A DNA stretch of 64,000 bases. Source: Pyronema omphalodes. Lineage: Eukaryota > Ascomycota > Pezizomycetes > Pezizales > Pyronemataceae. Positions 32,001 through 44,099 of this stretch are shown here, piece by piece. A program made the translations under genes and the position numbers. Each line of letters starts with the position of its first letter. Within the stretch, counting starts at the first letter, position 1. The DNA lies in NCBI GenBank assembly GCA_024516155.1, contig JAJJXM010000014.1:744001-808000 (forward strand). The letters are read 5' to 3'. The notes beneath the pieces were generated by a model. That model made no database searches. It was not told the origin of the DNA and saw nothing but the letters and a program-made list of their open reading frames with translations.

Positions 32001-33064
32001 TGGTTACGTTTGCTTTTGAACTGGGCGTGGTCATCTGGGTGCCTTGTGCGCTTCCAGACCCTTTGAGCCTGGTTCATTTCTTTCCTGGTGGTTGCTAGAT
32101 CGTCGGTCCACCAGCGTTTGGATCTGGGGGAATGTTCGATGGCTGGAGTAGATTGCTCGGCTGCTGTGGCTATTGTTTGTTGAAGGGAGGCGGCCCATTC
32201 ATCCAGGTTGATGGTAGTAGGATTACTTTGCAAGTGTGACCACCGGGGTCTGAGGGAAGATGCGAGTCGCATGAGGATGGCAGCAAATTCATCCCAGTTG
32301 GTCTTTTTCCAGTTCAGTCGTGGTTTGGGGTTGGAAAGTTCAACATCTGGGTGTTGCGACTGTATTTGGAACCGGATGACCTCATGATCTGAACCTGTCG
32401 CCGCTTCCTCATCGACTGCCCAGTTCCGTACTTCGTTCGCCATTGAGGGTGTAGAGAGTGTCAGGTCCAGGACGGAGGATCCGTGGCCATTGCGGTAGTG
32501 GTATGTTGGTGTGTCTGGTGTGTTAGCTAGGTGCCAGCCTGCTTCTTCAATCAGGTAAACCAGCTCGTCCGCGCGTGTCATCCTTGTGAGATGAGAGTTC
32601 CACAGTGCATGATGGGCATTCATGTCACCTGTCAGGACGCAGCGGTGGGGCAGGGTGAGTGGGGTAAATGAGCGTGGGAGTGTGTATTGTTTGGAATTTT
32701 GTTCCCATTCGTTGTAAATGTTAAGTAGGTAAAAAGTGGGAATGAGGGGGGTGTGTACTTCAAGGATCTGGAGATCCGGGTCCGCACAGATGTCAGGGCG
32801 TGGAGTAACATGTAAGTGAGGGTTTAGTTTCGAAATGTACGCCATCGTTCTGACAACTGTGCGGTTGTTTGCTGGGGGTATAAGGAGAAGGAAATCTGGG
32901 TGTGTTGTGGCATATGTGGGGTTTTTGATATCAGCTTCCTGTATCAGAATGATGTCTGCGGTCTTGCCAGCAGAGTTCAAAAGGGAGTTAAGGGCTATGG
33001 TGCTTCTATTAATGTTGTGGGATATTATTCGTAGGGTTGCCGCGGAAGAGTTGTGATTACTCAT
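29071..33064 (-). CDS. LINE ORF2: APE endonuclease, RT and RNase H (frameshifted)
   Basis: The uninterrupted frame (33064-29306) gives 1252 residues. APE-type endonuclease blocks are RIISHNINRS at the N-terminus, IQEADI, TGDMNAHH and GSDHEVI. Reverse transcriptase blocks are KAPGPDGIPF, LFLDVRGAFDNVS, GIPQGSPASPILF and YIDDVAL (catalytic Asp pair). RNase H blocks are VYTDGSQ, DAELQAI, IFTDNQAA and WVPGHTDIAGNDEADRLA. Near 29410-29417 a run of eight C (minus strand) has one base too many. Reading on in the +1 frame restores the expected C-terminal SEQYPSRSCTC...HLILACPKF cysteine motif and ends at 29071. As it stands, the product loses this zinc-knuckle-like tail, so the element may be non-autonomous or the extra base a sequencing error. 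Confidence 0.85.
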
Positions 33065-34844
33065 CGGTGGTCATATTGGTGTCAGAGGGTAGGTCAGAGG
33101 GCTTGTGGGCGGTTTTTGTTCTTTGCCAGACAGTTCTTATGACTTCCAGGCGGGAGGGGCATTTGGGGTGGAATGCAGGGTGAGCTGTGTCGTCTTGGTT
33201 TGAATCAGTGCAGTTTCTGCATTTGACATTGACATGGGGGCATAGCCGTCCAGTCTTGGTCGGACATTCAGCACATTGATGTAGGTCGGTGGAATGTGGC
33301 CCGGCACAAAGGGCACAGGTGGGGTGGGAAATGGAGGGGCAGACGGCATGGTGGTGTCCAAAGGTAAGGCAGCGACGGCATTGGTCGGTGGGGCGGGCTG
33401 AGTGATACTCAGTGACCTTCCTCTGCTCATAGCGTACAATGACCTTGGTTCTCTTCAGCCTTTGTGCATCCTCATTGGTCTTAAGGGCGATCATAACGCT
33501 AGATGCAGCCTTGCCAATGCGCTTGTCAGGGTGGGTTATGTATCGGGGGGGTTGGGCGAGCTGGATGTCATGGTTGCGCTCAATCTCAGATTGGAGAGCT
33601 TGCATACCATCAGGGGTGTCGGGGTAGGAGTCAAGTGGGATGCTGTGTACCGTAAGTTTGAACCACTTTTCGGCAACTCGGGGTGCAAGCAGGGTGTAGT
33701 GGATTGACTGGGCAGCCTCCTGAAGGGTGTTGAGGTGGGCAGTAACTTCTTCAGTGGTAGTTTTGGGGGAGAACGTGAGGGTGAGGTTTCCAAGTTGGTT
33801 GCGGCGCACCGTAACAACAGACATGTGGTCAGGGGCGTCTGCCTCCCGGAGTGCACGGTTTGTAGCAGCACCGAGGTGGGCATTGACATCATGTGTGAGT
33901 TTTTCTGGGTCTGGGCAGGGGATGGAAACAGTAACAGGGCGAGGGACAGCAGGTTTCGGTGATGGCTTTTTTGGTTGGGATGGGGTCTTGGACTTCTGAG
34001 TGGCGACAGTCTGGGTAACAGAGCTGAAGAGCTTTCTGGGGATATCAGGTTCAGTCCAGGCAGCAGTTGCTTGGGGGACGGGGAAGGGGATGGCGGGGGG
34101 GGCGGCAATATTGTGTTTGGCTAGCGCTTCTTCAGCAGCAAAACAGCGGGTCTTCCAGTAGGTGACCAGATCGTCGGTTTGGGCAGTGGGCAGGGGTTCA
34201 GTGTCAGGGGCAGGGTCGGTGGATTCAGGAATCTCGTGGGAGGGCAGCAGTTTGCGCAGCATTTCTTCAATCTTGCGTAATGTTGCTCTGTCGCGATCCA
34301 TGATGCTGAATGCTTTATTGAGGCGTTGAGTGGTACGATGGTCGTTGAGGCGTGCGGCGTCGGCATGTGCGGTTACTGTGGCCATGACTCTGTCGATTGC
34401 TGTCAGGTCTGCGATGCTGGTGTGTCCGGGGGTTGCTGTTTCGTTGCCCAAGGTGCGCAGGGAAGCCTGGATACCATGTTCATAGACGAGAGGAGTTTCA
34501 GTGGAAGTGGTGGTAGACGGTGCGGAGCGTTTTGCCGGGAGGGTTGGAAAGTCTTGGATATTGCGGACGTGGATTGTATGTCCAGTTCTGGGCGCAGTGG
34601 GGGCAGGCGGTTGGTTTTGAGGAGTGGGTTGCGGCGGGGTAGAGGGACGGCGAGCTGGGGTTGGTGTAGGCGACGCGGTTTCTTCGTCGCTGACGTCAGT
34701 GTCAGTGTCGAGGTTCATGTCGTCAATTGTTGTCGGTTGGGAGTGCGGCTCTGCGCTAGCGTGTTGGCTCGCGCTAAGGCTCGGCGTGCTGATTTTTTCG
34801 GGGGGAATGGGTTTTTTGCGGGGGGCAGCAGAGCGTGGGGCCAT
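33057..34844 (-). CDS. LINE ORF1, gag-like nucleic-acid-binding protein
   Basis: A 595-residue product. The first 130 residues are Pro/Thr-rich. The middle contains an RNA-binding-like region (VTVRRNQLGNLTLTFSPKT near 350 and VMIALKTNEDAQRLKR near 455). The C-terminus has three closely spaced Cys/His clusters: CRRCLTFGHHHAVC, CALCAGPHSTDLHQCAEC and CPHVNVKCRNC, typical of Tad-like ORF1 zinc knuckles. It would coat element RNA for reverse transcription. Its last codons overlap the ORF2 start in an ATGAGTAA arrangement (ATG of ORF2, TAA of ORF1), which favours termination-reinitiation. Confidence 0.85.
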   Translation of the reverse strand: MAPRSAAPRKKPIPPEKISTPSLSASQHASAEPHSQPTTIDDMNLDTDTDVSDEETASPTPTPARRPSTPPQPTPQNQPPAPTAPRTGHTIHVRNIQDFPTLPAKRSAPSTTTSTETPLVYEHGIQASLRTLGNETATPGHTSIADLTAIDRVMATVTAHADAARLNDHRTTQRLNKAFSIMDRDRATLRKIEEMLRKLLPSHEIPESTDPAPDTEPLPTAQTDDLVTYWKTRCFAAEEALAKHNIAAPPAIPFPVPQATAAWTEPDIPRKLFSSVTQTVATQKSKTPSQPKKPSPKPAVPRPVTVSIPCPDPEKLTHDVNAHLGAATNRALREADAPDHMSVVTVRRNQLGNLTLTFSPKTTTEEVTAHLNTLQEAAQSIHYTLLAPRVAEKWFKLTVHSIPLDSYPDTPDGMQALQSEIERNHDIQLAQPPRYITHPDKRIGKAASSVMIALKTNEDAQRLKRTKVIVRYEQRKVTEYHSARPTDQCRRCLTFGHHHAVCPSISHPTCALCAGPHSTDLHQCAECPTKTGRLCPHVNVKCRNCTDSNQDDTAHPAFHPKCPSRLEVIRTVWQRTKTAHKPSDLPSDTNMTTDE

Positions 34845-35173
34845 GTCGCCGCGAAGGAGTTGGGAGGGGAGATTGAGGGAGCGATAGAGTTAAAGGGGAG
34901 AGAAGAGAAGACGAGTTCGAGCGAGTGGTTGTTGTTTTGTGGTTGTGGTGGAGTCGCGTTGTGCCTGTGCCGAGGGGCGTCTTCAGGGGCCGTGATTCTC
35001 TTTCACCTCGCTTGCGCGACGAAAAAGAGCGTGCCGGGTCTGGAGAGGCTTCGGGTAGGTAAATCGAGTGAGCTATTCAAGAATCCGCTCGAAAATCTGA
35101 TGATTTCCGGGTGGTTGTTGAGATAGCTGGGGGGGGGTCGAACTCGGGGTGTGATCGAATGATAGTGGGATGG

Positions 35174-36460
35174 ATAGGGGAATGTTATTGGGGGATATTT
35201 TTAGTTTTAATGTTGGTTTTAGGGTTGGTTTTAGGGTTGGTTTTAGGGTTGGTTTTAGGGTTGGTTTTAGTTTTACTGTTGGTTTTAGTTTTAGTGTTGG
35301 TTTTAGTTTTAGGGTTGGTTTTAGTTTTAGGGTTGGTTTTAGTGTTACTGTTACTGTTACTGTTACTGTTACTGTTACTGTTACTGCTGCTTTTACTGTT
35401 ACTGTTACTGTTACTGTTACTGAATATCATGTATTGTATTGTATTGTATTGTATTGTATTTTATTGTGTAATGTAAGATAGAATATGATGAGATATGATA
35501 AGATAGGATAAGATATGATGGGATAAGATGGGATAGGATAGGATGGGATAGCATAGGAGAAGATGGGATAAAATGGGATATGATAAGATGGGATAGGATA
35601 TGATGGGATAGCATAGGAGAAGATGGGATGAGGGAAATTGGAATTAATGGTATGGTATGGATGGTATGGGATGGATGGTATGGGATGGAGTTGGATTGGA
35701 TGGGATGGAGTTGGATTGGATTGGATTGGATTGGATTACGGGTATATTGTTTTTGAGTTTTTTGCTTGTGGTTTGTGGTTTGAGTCTTTACGTTTTTTTC
35801 TTGTGGTTTGTGGTTTGTGGTTTGCTTCTTTAAGTTTTTTTTTTGTGGTTTTTCTTGTGGTTTGAGTTTTTTTGTGGTTTAGGATTGGTCTGGTCTACAT
35901 ATATCTGTTTTTTACTTTTACTTGGATTTACTTGGATTTACTGGGATTTACTTGCGTTTACTGGGATTTGAGTTTACTGGGATTTACTTGGATTTACTTG
36001 GATTTACTTGCATTTACTTGGATTTACTGGGCTTTGAGTTTACTGGGCTTTTGTTTTTTTATATATTTTTTGACTTGGATTTTGTTCTTTGGCTTGGATT
36101 TTGTTCTTTTGTTCTTTGACTTGGCTTTTTTTTTACTTGGCTTTTGTTTTTTTTTAAATTTGTATTTCCTTCGCTAGATTTATGTTTGTGTTTGTGTTTG
36201 TGTTTATTTTTGTTTTTACTGATTTTTTGAATCTGGGCTGGGTTTTGGTTCGTTAGTTGCATGAATGGATTTTAGTTGGATGAATGGATACTAGTTTGAT
36301 TTCCTTTGCTTTTCGTTTGATTTAGTTTGATTCCGTTTGATTTCGTTTGATTTTAGTTTGATTCCGTTTGATTCCGTTTGATTTCGTTTGATTCCGTTTG
36401 ATTTCGTTTGATTCCGTTTGATTTCGTTTGATTCCGTTTGCTTTGCTTTTAATTTTCTTT
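35174..36460 (+). repeat. Cluster of short tandem repeats
   Basis: In order: GGTTTTAG/GGTTTTAGTTTTAG units (about 35207-35345), (TTACTG)n (35346-35421), (GTATT)n (35429-35463), GATAGGATGG-type pentamer mixtures (35480-35630), (TGGAT)n (35670-35735), TTTGTGGTTTGTGG units (35765-35880), a 10-bp GGATTTACTT unit (35925-36050), and a 10-bp GATTCCGTTT/GATTTCGTTT unit (36300-36440). Coding-looking frames across them are artefacts. Confidence 0.85.
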
Positions 36461-36606
36461 AGAATCTGGATTAGATTTTAGTTGGATTCGTTAGTTGGAT
36501 TCGTTAGTTGGATGGATTCTGCATTCTAGTTTGCTGTTATTCCGAATCTGTATTCTGGATTCTGGATATATCATACATCATATATCTCCAGCAAAATCCA
36601 CCAGCC

Positions 36607-36738
36607 ATTTTCTACTATTTTCTACTAGTTTCTACTATTTTCTGCTATTTTCTGCTATTTTCTGCTATTTTCTGCTATTTTCTGCTATTTTCTGCTATTT
36701 TCTGCTATTTTCTACTATTTTCTGCTATTTTCTGCTAA
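36607..36738 (+). repeat. 10-bp repeat TATTTTCTGC
   Basis: About 13 units of TATTTTCTGC with some TATTTTCTAC variants. Confidence 0.9.
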
Positions 36739-36794
36739 TTTTTAGTTTTTGGTTTTTGGTTTGGATTGACGGGTTTTGGGTTGTGGTTGGGGGG

Positions 36795-37345
36795 TTTGAC
36801 GGTTTGACGGTTTGGGGGTTTGGGGGTTTGGGGGTTTGGGGGTTTGGGGGTTGGTGGTTGGTTTGACGGTTTGACGGTTTGGGGGTTTTGGGTTGACGGG
36901 TTTTGGGTTGTGGTTGACGGTTTGGGGGTTTGGGGGTTTGGGGGTTGGAGGTTTGGTTTTTGGGGTTTGGATTTTGGATTTTGGATTTTGGATTTTGGAT
37001 TTTGGATTTTGGATTTTGGATTTTGGATTTGGATTTTGGATTTTGGATTTTGGATTTGGATTTTGGATTTTGGATTTTGGATTTTGGATTTGGATTTTGG
37101 ATTTTGGATTTTGGATTTTGGATTTTGGATTTTGGATTTTGGATTTTGGATTTTGGATTTTGGATTTGGATTTTGGATTTTGGATTTTGGATTTTGGATT
37201 TTGGATTTTGGATTTTGGATTTTGGATTTTGGATTTTGGATTTTGGATTTTGGATTTTGGATTTTGGATTTTGGATTTTGGATTTTGGATTTTGGTTTTG
37301 GATTTTGGATTTTGGATTTTGGTTTTGGTTTGACGGTTTGACGGT
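36795..37345 (+). repeat. Heptanucleotide satellite (GGATTTT)n with G-rich flank
   Basis: 36810-36960 holds GGGGGTTT-type octamers. 36967-37335 holds about 50 copies of the 7-bp unit GGATTTT, with occasional TTGGATTTGG shortened units. The 173-, 146- and 192-residue sense frames and the 359-residue antisense frame are artefacts. Confidence 0.95.
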
Positions 37346-37620
37346 TTGGTTGGTTTGCAGGATGGTTGGTTTAAATATTGTTGTTTGCAGGATGGTTGCT
37401 TTGACTGGTGTTTTGACTGGTGTTGTTTGTACCGTGGTTGGTTTGCATGATGGTTGGTTTGGCTGGTGTTTTGACTGTTTTGACTGTTTTGACTGGTGGT
37501 TGGTTTGACGGTTTGACGGTTTTGACTGGTGTTTTTTGCACGATGGTTGTTTTGACTGGTGTTTTTGCTGGTGTTTTGACTGGTGTTTTGACAGTGTTTG
37601 ATTCCGTAGTTATTTGATTG
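37346..37620 (+). repeat. Degenerate TTGACTGGTGTTT repeats
   Basis: Irregular units built from TTTGACGG, TTTGACTGGTG and GATGGTTGGTTTG. No gene is supported. Confidence 0.6.
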
Positions 37621-37904
37621 TATTATTAGTGGGGAAATGATTTTGATTATGGAAGAGAATGGAATGACTTGTATAATGACCATCTCGTTTGAGGAGTTAA
37701 AAAAGAGGGATTGGTTAGTGGAAGGTGGTATGGGGAGTTTGTAGGAACTGTAACTTGAATTGTTGCAAGGAATAAGGAAATATGGAAATACAAAAATACA
37801 TAGACATATGAAATAAATCAAATCTATCTAACCGCTGAAGGTAATACAAACGTGGCTACAGATCAAAAAACTAGAATCTCTATGAAAAATACCCCCCCTG
37901 CAAC

Positions 37905-40900
37905 TTAAGCTTTCTCCGTTATAATATCCCAGATCACCCCAGCTGCGGTTTCAACCAGCCCTGCAATATCGCCAAAGCCCCAGTTTACCACCACTTCTCT
38001 CCTCTTTCCGTTGACTACTACTGTTATCTTGGCGTCTAGTGGCTTTCCTTTTTCCACGAGCGCTCGCAGACTACCAGTAAGCTCGATCCTCTCAATATCA
38101 AACTTCTTCCTTTGCACCTCCTTCACATTCTCTTTATCTCCCAACGCTCCGAACTTCTCCACGACTCTCTCCACTGCATCCGCCTCAATCTTCAATTCCT
38201 TCGTCTTCTGCAGCTCCCTCTCCTTTTCCTCCTTCACCTTAAACTCCATCTCATCTTCAACCCTCATCCACATATCCCTCTTCCCCTCGACCACCGGGGT
38301 CTTGATCTCCTTATACTCTTCCACTGCTCTAATCTTCATTTCCACCTCCGCCGTTCTTTCTTCCGTCTGCTGAACCAGAAATTCGTGATACTCTACATCC
38401 TTCTCTGCATCCCGGGTGCATCTTCTCTCCTTGGCTTCCATGACTTCCATTTCGCGATCCCTCAAACTCCTAGCAATCGCCAACGCCTTCTTCCTCCTCT
38501 CCTTCTCCTTCTTCAGTCTAACCCATTCACCTCTCGTTGCAACCTTCTGCAACTCCTGTAGTACCGTTCGAGCAGTAACCAACTCCGCCTCCGCATCATT
38601 CCTAACATGTTTCATCCTATGCAATTCCAAATTTGCCGGCAAGCCTGAGAAGAAACTAGTTTCCTCAAGCGCTTTAACATAAGCCTCATTACACGCATCA
38701 AACAGCAACTGTTTCCTCCCCAGCTCTTCCTCCGCCCTTCTAATCCTTTCCTCCAGCACACCATACCTTCTCTGCGTCTTCTCCTTCACCTCCCTAACAC
38801 TCCCCAACCTCGTCTGAACCTCCCCCTCCAATTCCAATCTCTTCCTCAAAACCTCCGAATGCGCCGCCGTAACCTCCGCAGCCCTTACCAACCTCCTAGC
38901 CTCCAGTCTTTTCCTCGCCTCCAAAATCGCCGCCTCAACCCCCGTCCTAGTCTTAAACAAATCCTCCTCCATCCCCGCAACCTGCTCACAAAACTCCCGT
39001 TCCGCATCCCTAAAAGCCCGCATCATCTCCGCCTCCTTCTCCTTCCACCGTTGCTCAGCCTCCTGAAACGCCCTTGTCGCAACCTCTATCGCCACCTCAA
39101 CCCCGGATACTGTATCCGATAAGAAGCTTCTAACAGCTTCAATACCCCCTAAAATAAACCTCTCCACAGCATCAAAACAATACCGGATTTGTCGCAAAAG
39201 GTAATCAATAACCCCCTGTTCCAGCACGGCATGTAGCATAAAATCCGCCCCCTCCAAACTCCCGAAATGTTGTGGCCCGGAAAGTTTGGCGCCCAGGGTA
39301 AGGCGTAGAATATCGCCGAATGAAACTTGTAGTTCAAAATCGATGCTGGGAACGGGGAGGATACTGAAGGAGCCGTGGAGTGAGGCTTGGAAGCCTAGGA
39401 TCGAAACGCACCCGTCTAGAAGGATGTGTTGTTTTGTTGGGCTTAGTTCTATTACCGCTGTGGCGGCTTTGGAACCGGTGGTGTGGCTCCCCCGGACGGT
39501 GATGGGGCCTAGGGATAACAGGGAGAAGGAGGCGGAGATAAGGGTTGTGGGGCCGAGCGTGGCTTCGAAGGTTGTGGGTTGGGAGAAGAGGGTTAGTGTG
39601 CCGGTTAGGGAGGCACCGGGGGGAAAGTATTTTGTTCCTATGGTGGTGCCGGCGCTGAGGTATAGGTTGAGGTTGCGGAGGGAGAATATATCTTCGCTTT
39701 GGATTGGGGGTTGGGTTTCATGATGTAGATGGGAGGAGAAGGATAGAAGGTCGGAGAGTGATAGTTCGGATAGGAATAGGGAGATCAGTTCATCCGAGGG
39801 ATTTTCGGAGATGTTGACGGCTACTTGACAGGCGGTTTGGCCGATGTTGAGTCCCCCCGAGAACCCGACTGTTGGTGGTCCTATCCCAGCGGAGAAATGG
39901 GTATATCCAACCTGTAATGCGAGATGCGGACCGATTTTGATAGCCTCAGATATACCAAGTGGGTTTATCCAGTAGTTTTCCATTTGTCCAAATGCTTTAA
40001 TCGAGGCGAAATCGCAGTTGATACCAAATGTAAATACCAACGGCTCTATCTGTCTCGGAGGCTGGACATTCAGCATAGCACTTACCGTTACCTTCGGCGT
40101 ATCATGCATCGGTATCAACACCTCAATAGCAACCGGTCCTGACGAGACTCGTTTACTGAAATGAATTCCCACCGGCGAAGGCAACAGGATTCCAAAAGTC
40201 ACACTATCCCCAGCAATATCATAACGAGCCTGTAACATCAACCCCCGAAGTTCCTGCTGAGTAGCTATATCTAACACCTCGATTCGTTTGTCGATGATCG
40301 CACAGAATTGTACCCCCCGACGGATCGGATAGGAGAACGGGTTATTTGTATCCCCCAGGAAATCAGGACTATCGATGTCGCTGTAGATAAACGCCATTTT
40401 CGAAAGTCGAACATCAAGCCAAGTCCCTTTTACCCTCGGGGAAAGAAGACTTAACCCCAATTCCCGACCTTCTAGTTCTCCATATACCACAGTTGTTACA
40501 CCACCCTTCTGTACCCTAGTGTGCACGCTGACTTTTATGGATAGTTGCTTAAACCTAACCACCCCGGAAATGGCGAAGCTACTAGACCGGGAAGTTTCAT
40601 TCCCCGAAACTCGACCGAGGAAGATATCGACAACTGCATTCTCGACATAGAGACCAGTGGCGCCAAGTGGGATGTTGGATAGGCTTCCTGTGATGATAAT
40701 ACCATCGCGTTTAATGGATATACAACCGGAAATGGAATGATGACCATCGATTGTTACCCCGCCAGAGAAGGTAAGCCCAGAATCATTAACCCGGAAAACC
40801 AACGAATGGAACTCAACCTTGTGCTGGACAAAAGGTGCTAGTTGCCGCCCGGTGATGGAGGAATAAAGATCCTGGATATCGGATAGTGTACAAACCGGGA

Positions 40901-42321
40901 TTGTAGTTTCAAGGGAGAAATCCCCATTAAATATCCCCCGGAGTTGTAGCATACTGGCCCCGAATTGGAATCCGGCTGATACCTGGAAATTACTATCTTC
41001 CAGCTTCCCCATGGGAAACCTAGCCAGGAAGGAAAGATCTATCAACTGTCCCCATTAACATTAGCTGCAGCCCCGCAACTCCATCCCAGAGTAATATCCC
41101 CAGACTCACCTTCAATCCTTTAAACCCCACCACATCCCCCACCTCCCGATCCTCAACCACCAACCTCCACTCCCCATCCACTTCCTTCAACCCCCAACCC
41201 ATGCTAACCGCCCCACCCGGCAGCATCATCACCACATCCCCCGATAACTCCAACCTCACCTCCCGGCCGCTGATAACAACCGCTACAACAACCTTCGTAA
41301 ACCCGCGTTTACTACCCGTTACCGTCCCCTGAATTCGCAGCTCCTGTATCTTGAGCGGTTTTTTCCAATCCAGCTGGGGAGTAAGAAAACCACGGACTTC
41401 GACCATAGCGGCTTGGATCCCGAAGTAGGTGCGGAGATTATCGAGGATGGGACCGGATTGTAGGGATAAGGTCCCGCTGAGCCAGATTCCGGATGGTGAA
41501 GGGCTGGTTTGGTAAAGGAGTTTTAGGCTGGTTAGTGGGAGGGAGGATAGCTCTGCTTGTGCTGATAATCCTGCCAGTGGACTTGATGCAGATGAACCAG
41601 AGGCAGGAGGAAGATTGAAGAAATTTCCTAATGTCACGGCGTCGCGGAGGAGAACGAATTCTTGTACCCCGTCGCCATCGGGGAGTTGGTATAGTTCCCC
41701 TTGGATACCGGTGCCGAAGAGGTTTATGGGTGTGGAGGGGAGGGTGTCGTAGGGGGTTTGCGGGGGGGTTGTGGCGGAAGATATGGTGGGGTTGATGCTT
41801 GCTGCTACGGGGTGCTGGGAGGAACGGAGACGGGTAAGCAGGGTTTTAATGGTTTTGATGGTTTTGACGGTTTTAGCAGTTTTTACTGGTTTTACTGATT
41901 TCATCCCTATGGTAGTTGTGCTAGTTGGAACAGTGCCAGTGGCGGTGGTGCCGGCGGAGGTCAAGTTGCCATGAAGACCTCGAATCCTTTCATCACCATC
42001 AGGAACAGAAAACACTCCACTCGCAGTCAACGTGATGCTGCTACTGCTTGGGATTGTGTTGTTTTGGGTGCTGGTATGGATTTTGTCATTTGAGATGGAA
42101 AGAACGGCGGGGGAGGTTAGGGTGCTGCTGCTGCTGCTGGTGAGGAGCTGTGGTGGTGATGGTGATTGTAATGGTGATGGTGATGGTGATGATGATGCAT
42201 TAGAAGCGTTTTGGCTGGGTTTGCTGGGTTGGCGACGGCGGAGAGTTTGGCGGAGACGGTTTAGAGGGGAGGGTTTGATGCGGGATTGTGTGGGGATATT
42301 GGGGGCGGTGAGAGTGCCCAT
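37905..42321 (-). CDS. Large beta-rich plus coiled-coil protein, unknown function
   Basis: Two exons: 42321-41110 and 41045-37905. They are joined by a 64-nt intron (GTGAGT donor, GACAG acceptor) that removes an in-frame stop and keeps phase, for about 1450 residues starting MGTLTAPN. A Met at 42381 would add 20 residues. Residues 1-190 are Ser/Thr/Pro-rich with a (VKT/IKT) run near 140-160. Residues 200-1000 consist of many Gly/Ser/Leu-rich beta-like stretches (for example GIWLSGTLSLQSGPI, VGFSGGLNIGQTACQVAV and GASLTGTLTLF). Residues of about 1050-1350 are highly charged (Glu/Arg/Lys) and predict a long coiled coil. No signal peptide or membrane segment is seen. I do not recognise a family. 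The beta repeats suggest a scaffold or lipid/ligand-binding assembly, but that is speculation. Confidence 0.75.
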
Positions 42322-44099
42322 GGTGGCTGGGGATAGGTGCGTCGATGGTGATAGGTGATGCGAAGAATCGAAAAAAAACAAGCTATGCTGAAGATGAAAC
42401 GAAATCCTAGGAGTATCTGTGGTATAAACGGTATAAGGAGGAATGAAATAATGTACAAAAGACGCTTTGAAGGTGAGAAATCCGTTAATAAATACAGCAA
42501 GAAAAAAAGAAAAGAATCCTACTAGAGAGTGATGAGAAGTATAATTAGCTAAAACGAAGAAAACAGGAATTGGTAATCATGGGATGCTGAATGGATCTTA
42601 AACATAGAATCAGGCAGAGGTTTATTCCGTAATTACTCTGTAACATCTTGTGATAAACCTCACTGGCTACCTTCAAATATGGATAATGAAAAACCGTTAA
42701 TGACCTCCTCCTTCTCCTTCTTCTTCGGCGCATGATGTTTCCTACAATCTCCGTCTACAGGGAGGATCGACTCCTTTACAGTATCCACAGTAAACGCACT
42801 CCATAGCCGCGAGGAATTCTCAAGCCAGCATCTTAACTGGTCCAGTTCCGGAGAGAAAATAAAAAGCTATGTCTAGAACACGGAATTACTATTGGTCAAC
42901 AGAACCTCGTGAACGTAGGGCTCAGTTATAAATTCAAGTTCGCATGAACAATCGAGTCATTATTTGGACTGCCTAAGTCGGGTATTCTTGGCCAATCCTC
43001 ATGACTTGATCATTTAAAACAGTGTTCTTACCTTTTATAGCGAATGAATAGTGTAATGACGACGATTATGAGGAAGAATAAGCGCGGAGTCCTGGGAAAT
43101 AGAGGAAATGACTATCGCGCTTAGAAACGGCGGAAGATGGGGGTATTGTGTCAAGTTTATGGCTCCCTGGATGATATACAGCCGATGGTTCGTGTTTACT
43201 TGGTAGTAATACTACTCGTTTTTTATTTGTACGAATCTACAAGGTAGAAGGAGCTGGAACCGGAGATTTGGCGGTAAACTATCGAATCGCGGTTGATTAG
43301 CGGCTGCGTTAATGCTGGTAATATTACACAACACATGCATTGCATGCGCAGGAGAGTTTTCTGAGGGGAAACGCAATGGTATAATATCTTCTGATAGGTC
43401 GCCTGAAGACATTTGTGGATAGCAGAAACCTGGATGATACAGTTAGGCCTACATTGTTAATAAATCTGTTTTCTTTCGGGTTGGCCGGTTGTTGTTCCGT
43501 CTCTCCTGGCAGTAACCGCTCGTGAAAGTTTCCGGGTCATGTGTGGCGTCGATTTCGTTTTCTGGAGTACTGTTGCTTGTGATCAGGGTTTCCTTGGGCG
43601 GGAAATATGTTCCCTATGACTATGCAAAACTCCCGTCTTGAGAAAAGTGTGAAAGTTCATTTTCACCACTTAGTCTACAAAGCCAGAGTAGAGTTTGTGA
43701 ACTAGGATCTATACAGTTTATACGTCAGCGTAAGTTTTTTTAGCTGAATTCTGCAAATGTTCGTTCGTTTTAATTCTTCGTATAACGTTAGACATCGAAG
43801 CCACCCAGGCGATTGGGCAGGAAAACTGCTCCTTACCGGTACTTTTAACTTTTCGATCCTCGGTACCACGGAAATAAATACTATATACTGTCTGCAATCG
43901 AACATCATAGATGAGATTGCAGGAATGTTGGTATCTCACATAATATGTTCGCGAAGCCGTTGTCTTCTGTGTCTACCCGACGTTCCTGACGTCGACCGAC
44001 CGGATGACGTCGAGGCTGACACAACACTAACCATTCATAGCTAGCCTACTCCATACACATTCTAAGCCTGGTATGGAAGTTCGTCACGAGACCCCCGTT
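42322..44099. other. Spacer, no supported gene
   Basis: Promoter side of the large gene plus AT-rich sequence. Frames are below 100 residues, and opposing frames overlap at 43702-44044. Nothing is recognisable. Confidence 0.4.

Larger units (their letters stand above)
28531..35173 (-). mobile_element. Full-length Tad-like LINE with 13-bp TSD
   Basis: The 13-bp sequence GATAGTGGGATGG flanks the element at 28531-28543 and 35161-35173, so the element itself is 28544-35160 (6617 bp). On the minus strand it has a 5' leader (35160-34845), ORF1 (34844-33057), ORF2 (33064 to about 29071 after one frameshift), an internal A24 run (29072-29049) directly after the ORF2 stop, a 3' UTR of about 500 bp, and a terminal (AAATA)n-like tail (28565-28544). 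ORF content (gag-like zinc knuckles, APE endonuclease, RT, RNase H) fits the fungal Tad1 clade. Completeness and the intact TSD suggest a fairly recent insertion, although ORF2 is broken by one base. Confidence 0.9.

Noticed and set aside
35111..36866. Membrane-like hydrophobic frames
   Set aside because: T-rich simple repeats read as Leu/Phe/Val. No gene features are present.
36742..37821. A 359-residue antisense frame and three sense frames rich in Trp/Phe/Asp/Leu
   Set aside because: They fall in the GGATTTT array and its flanks and are repeat artefacts.
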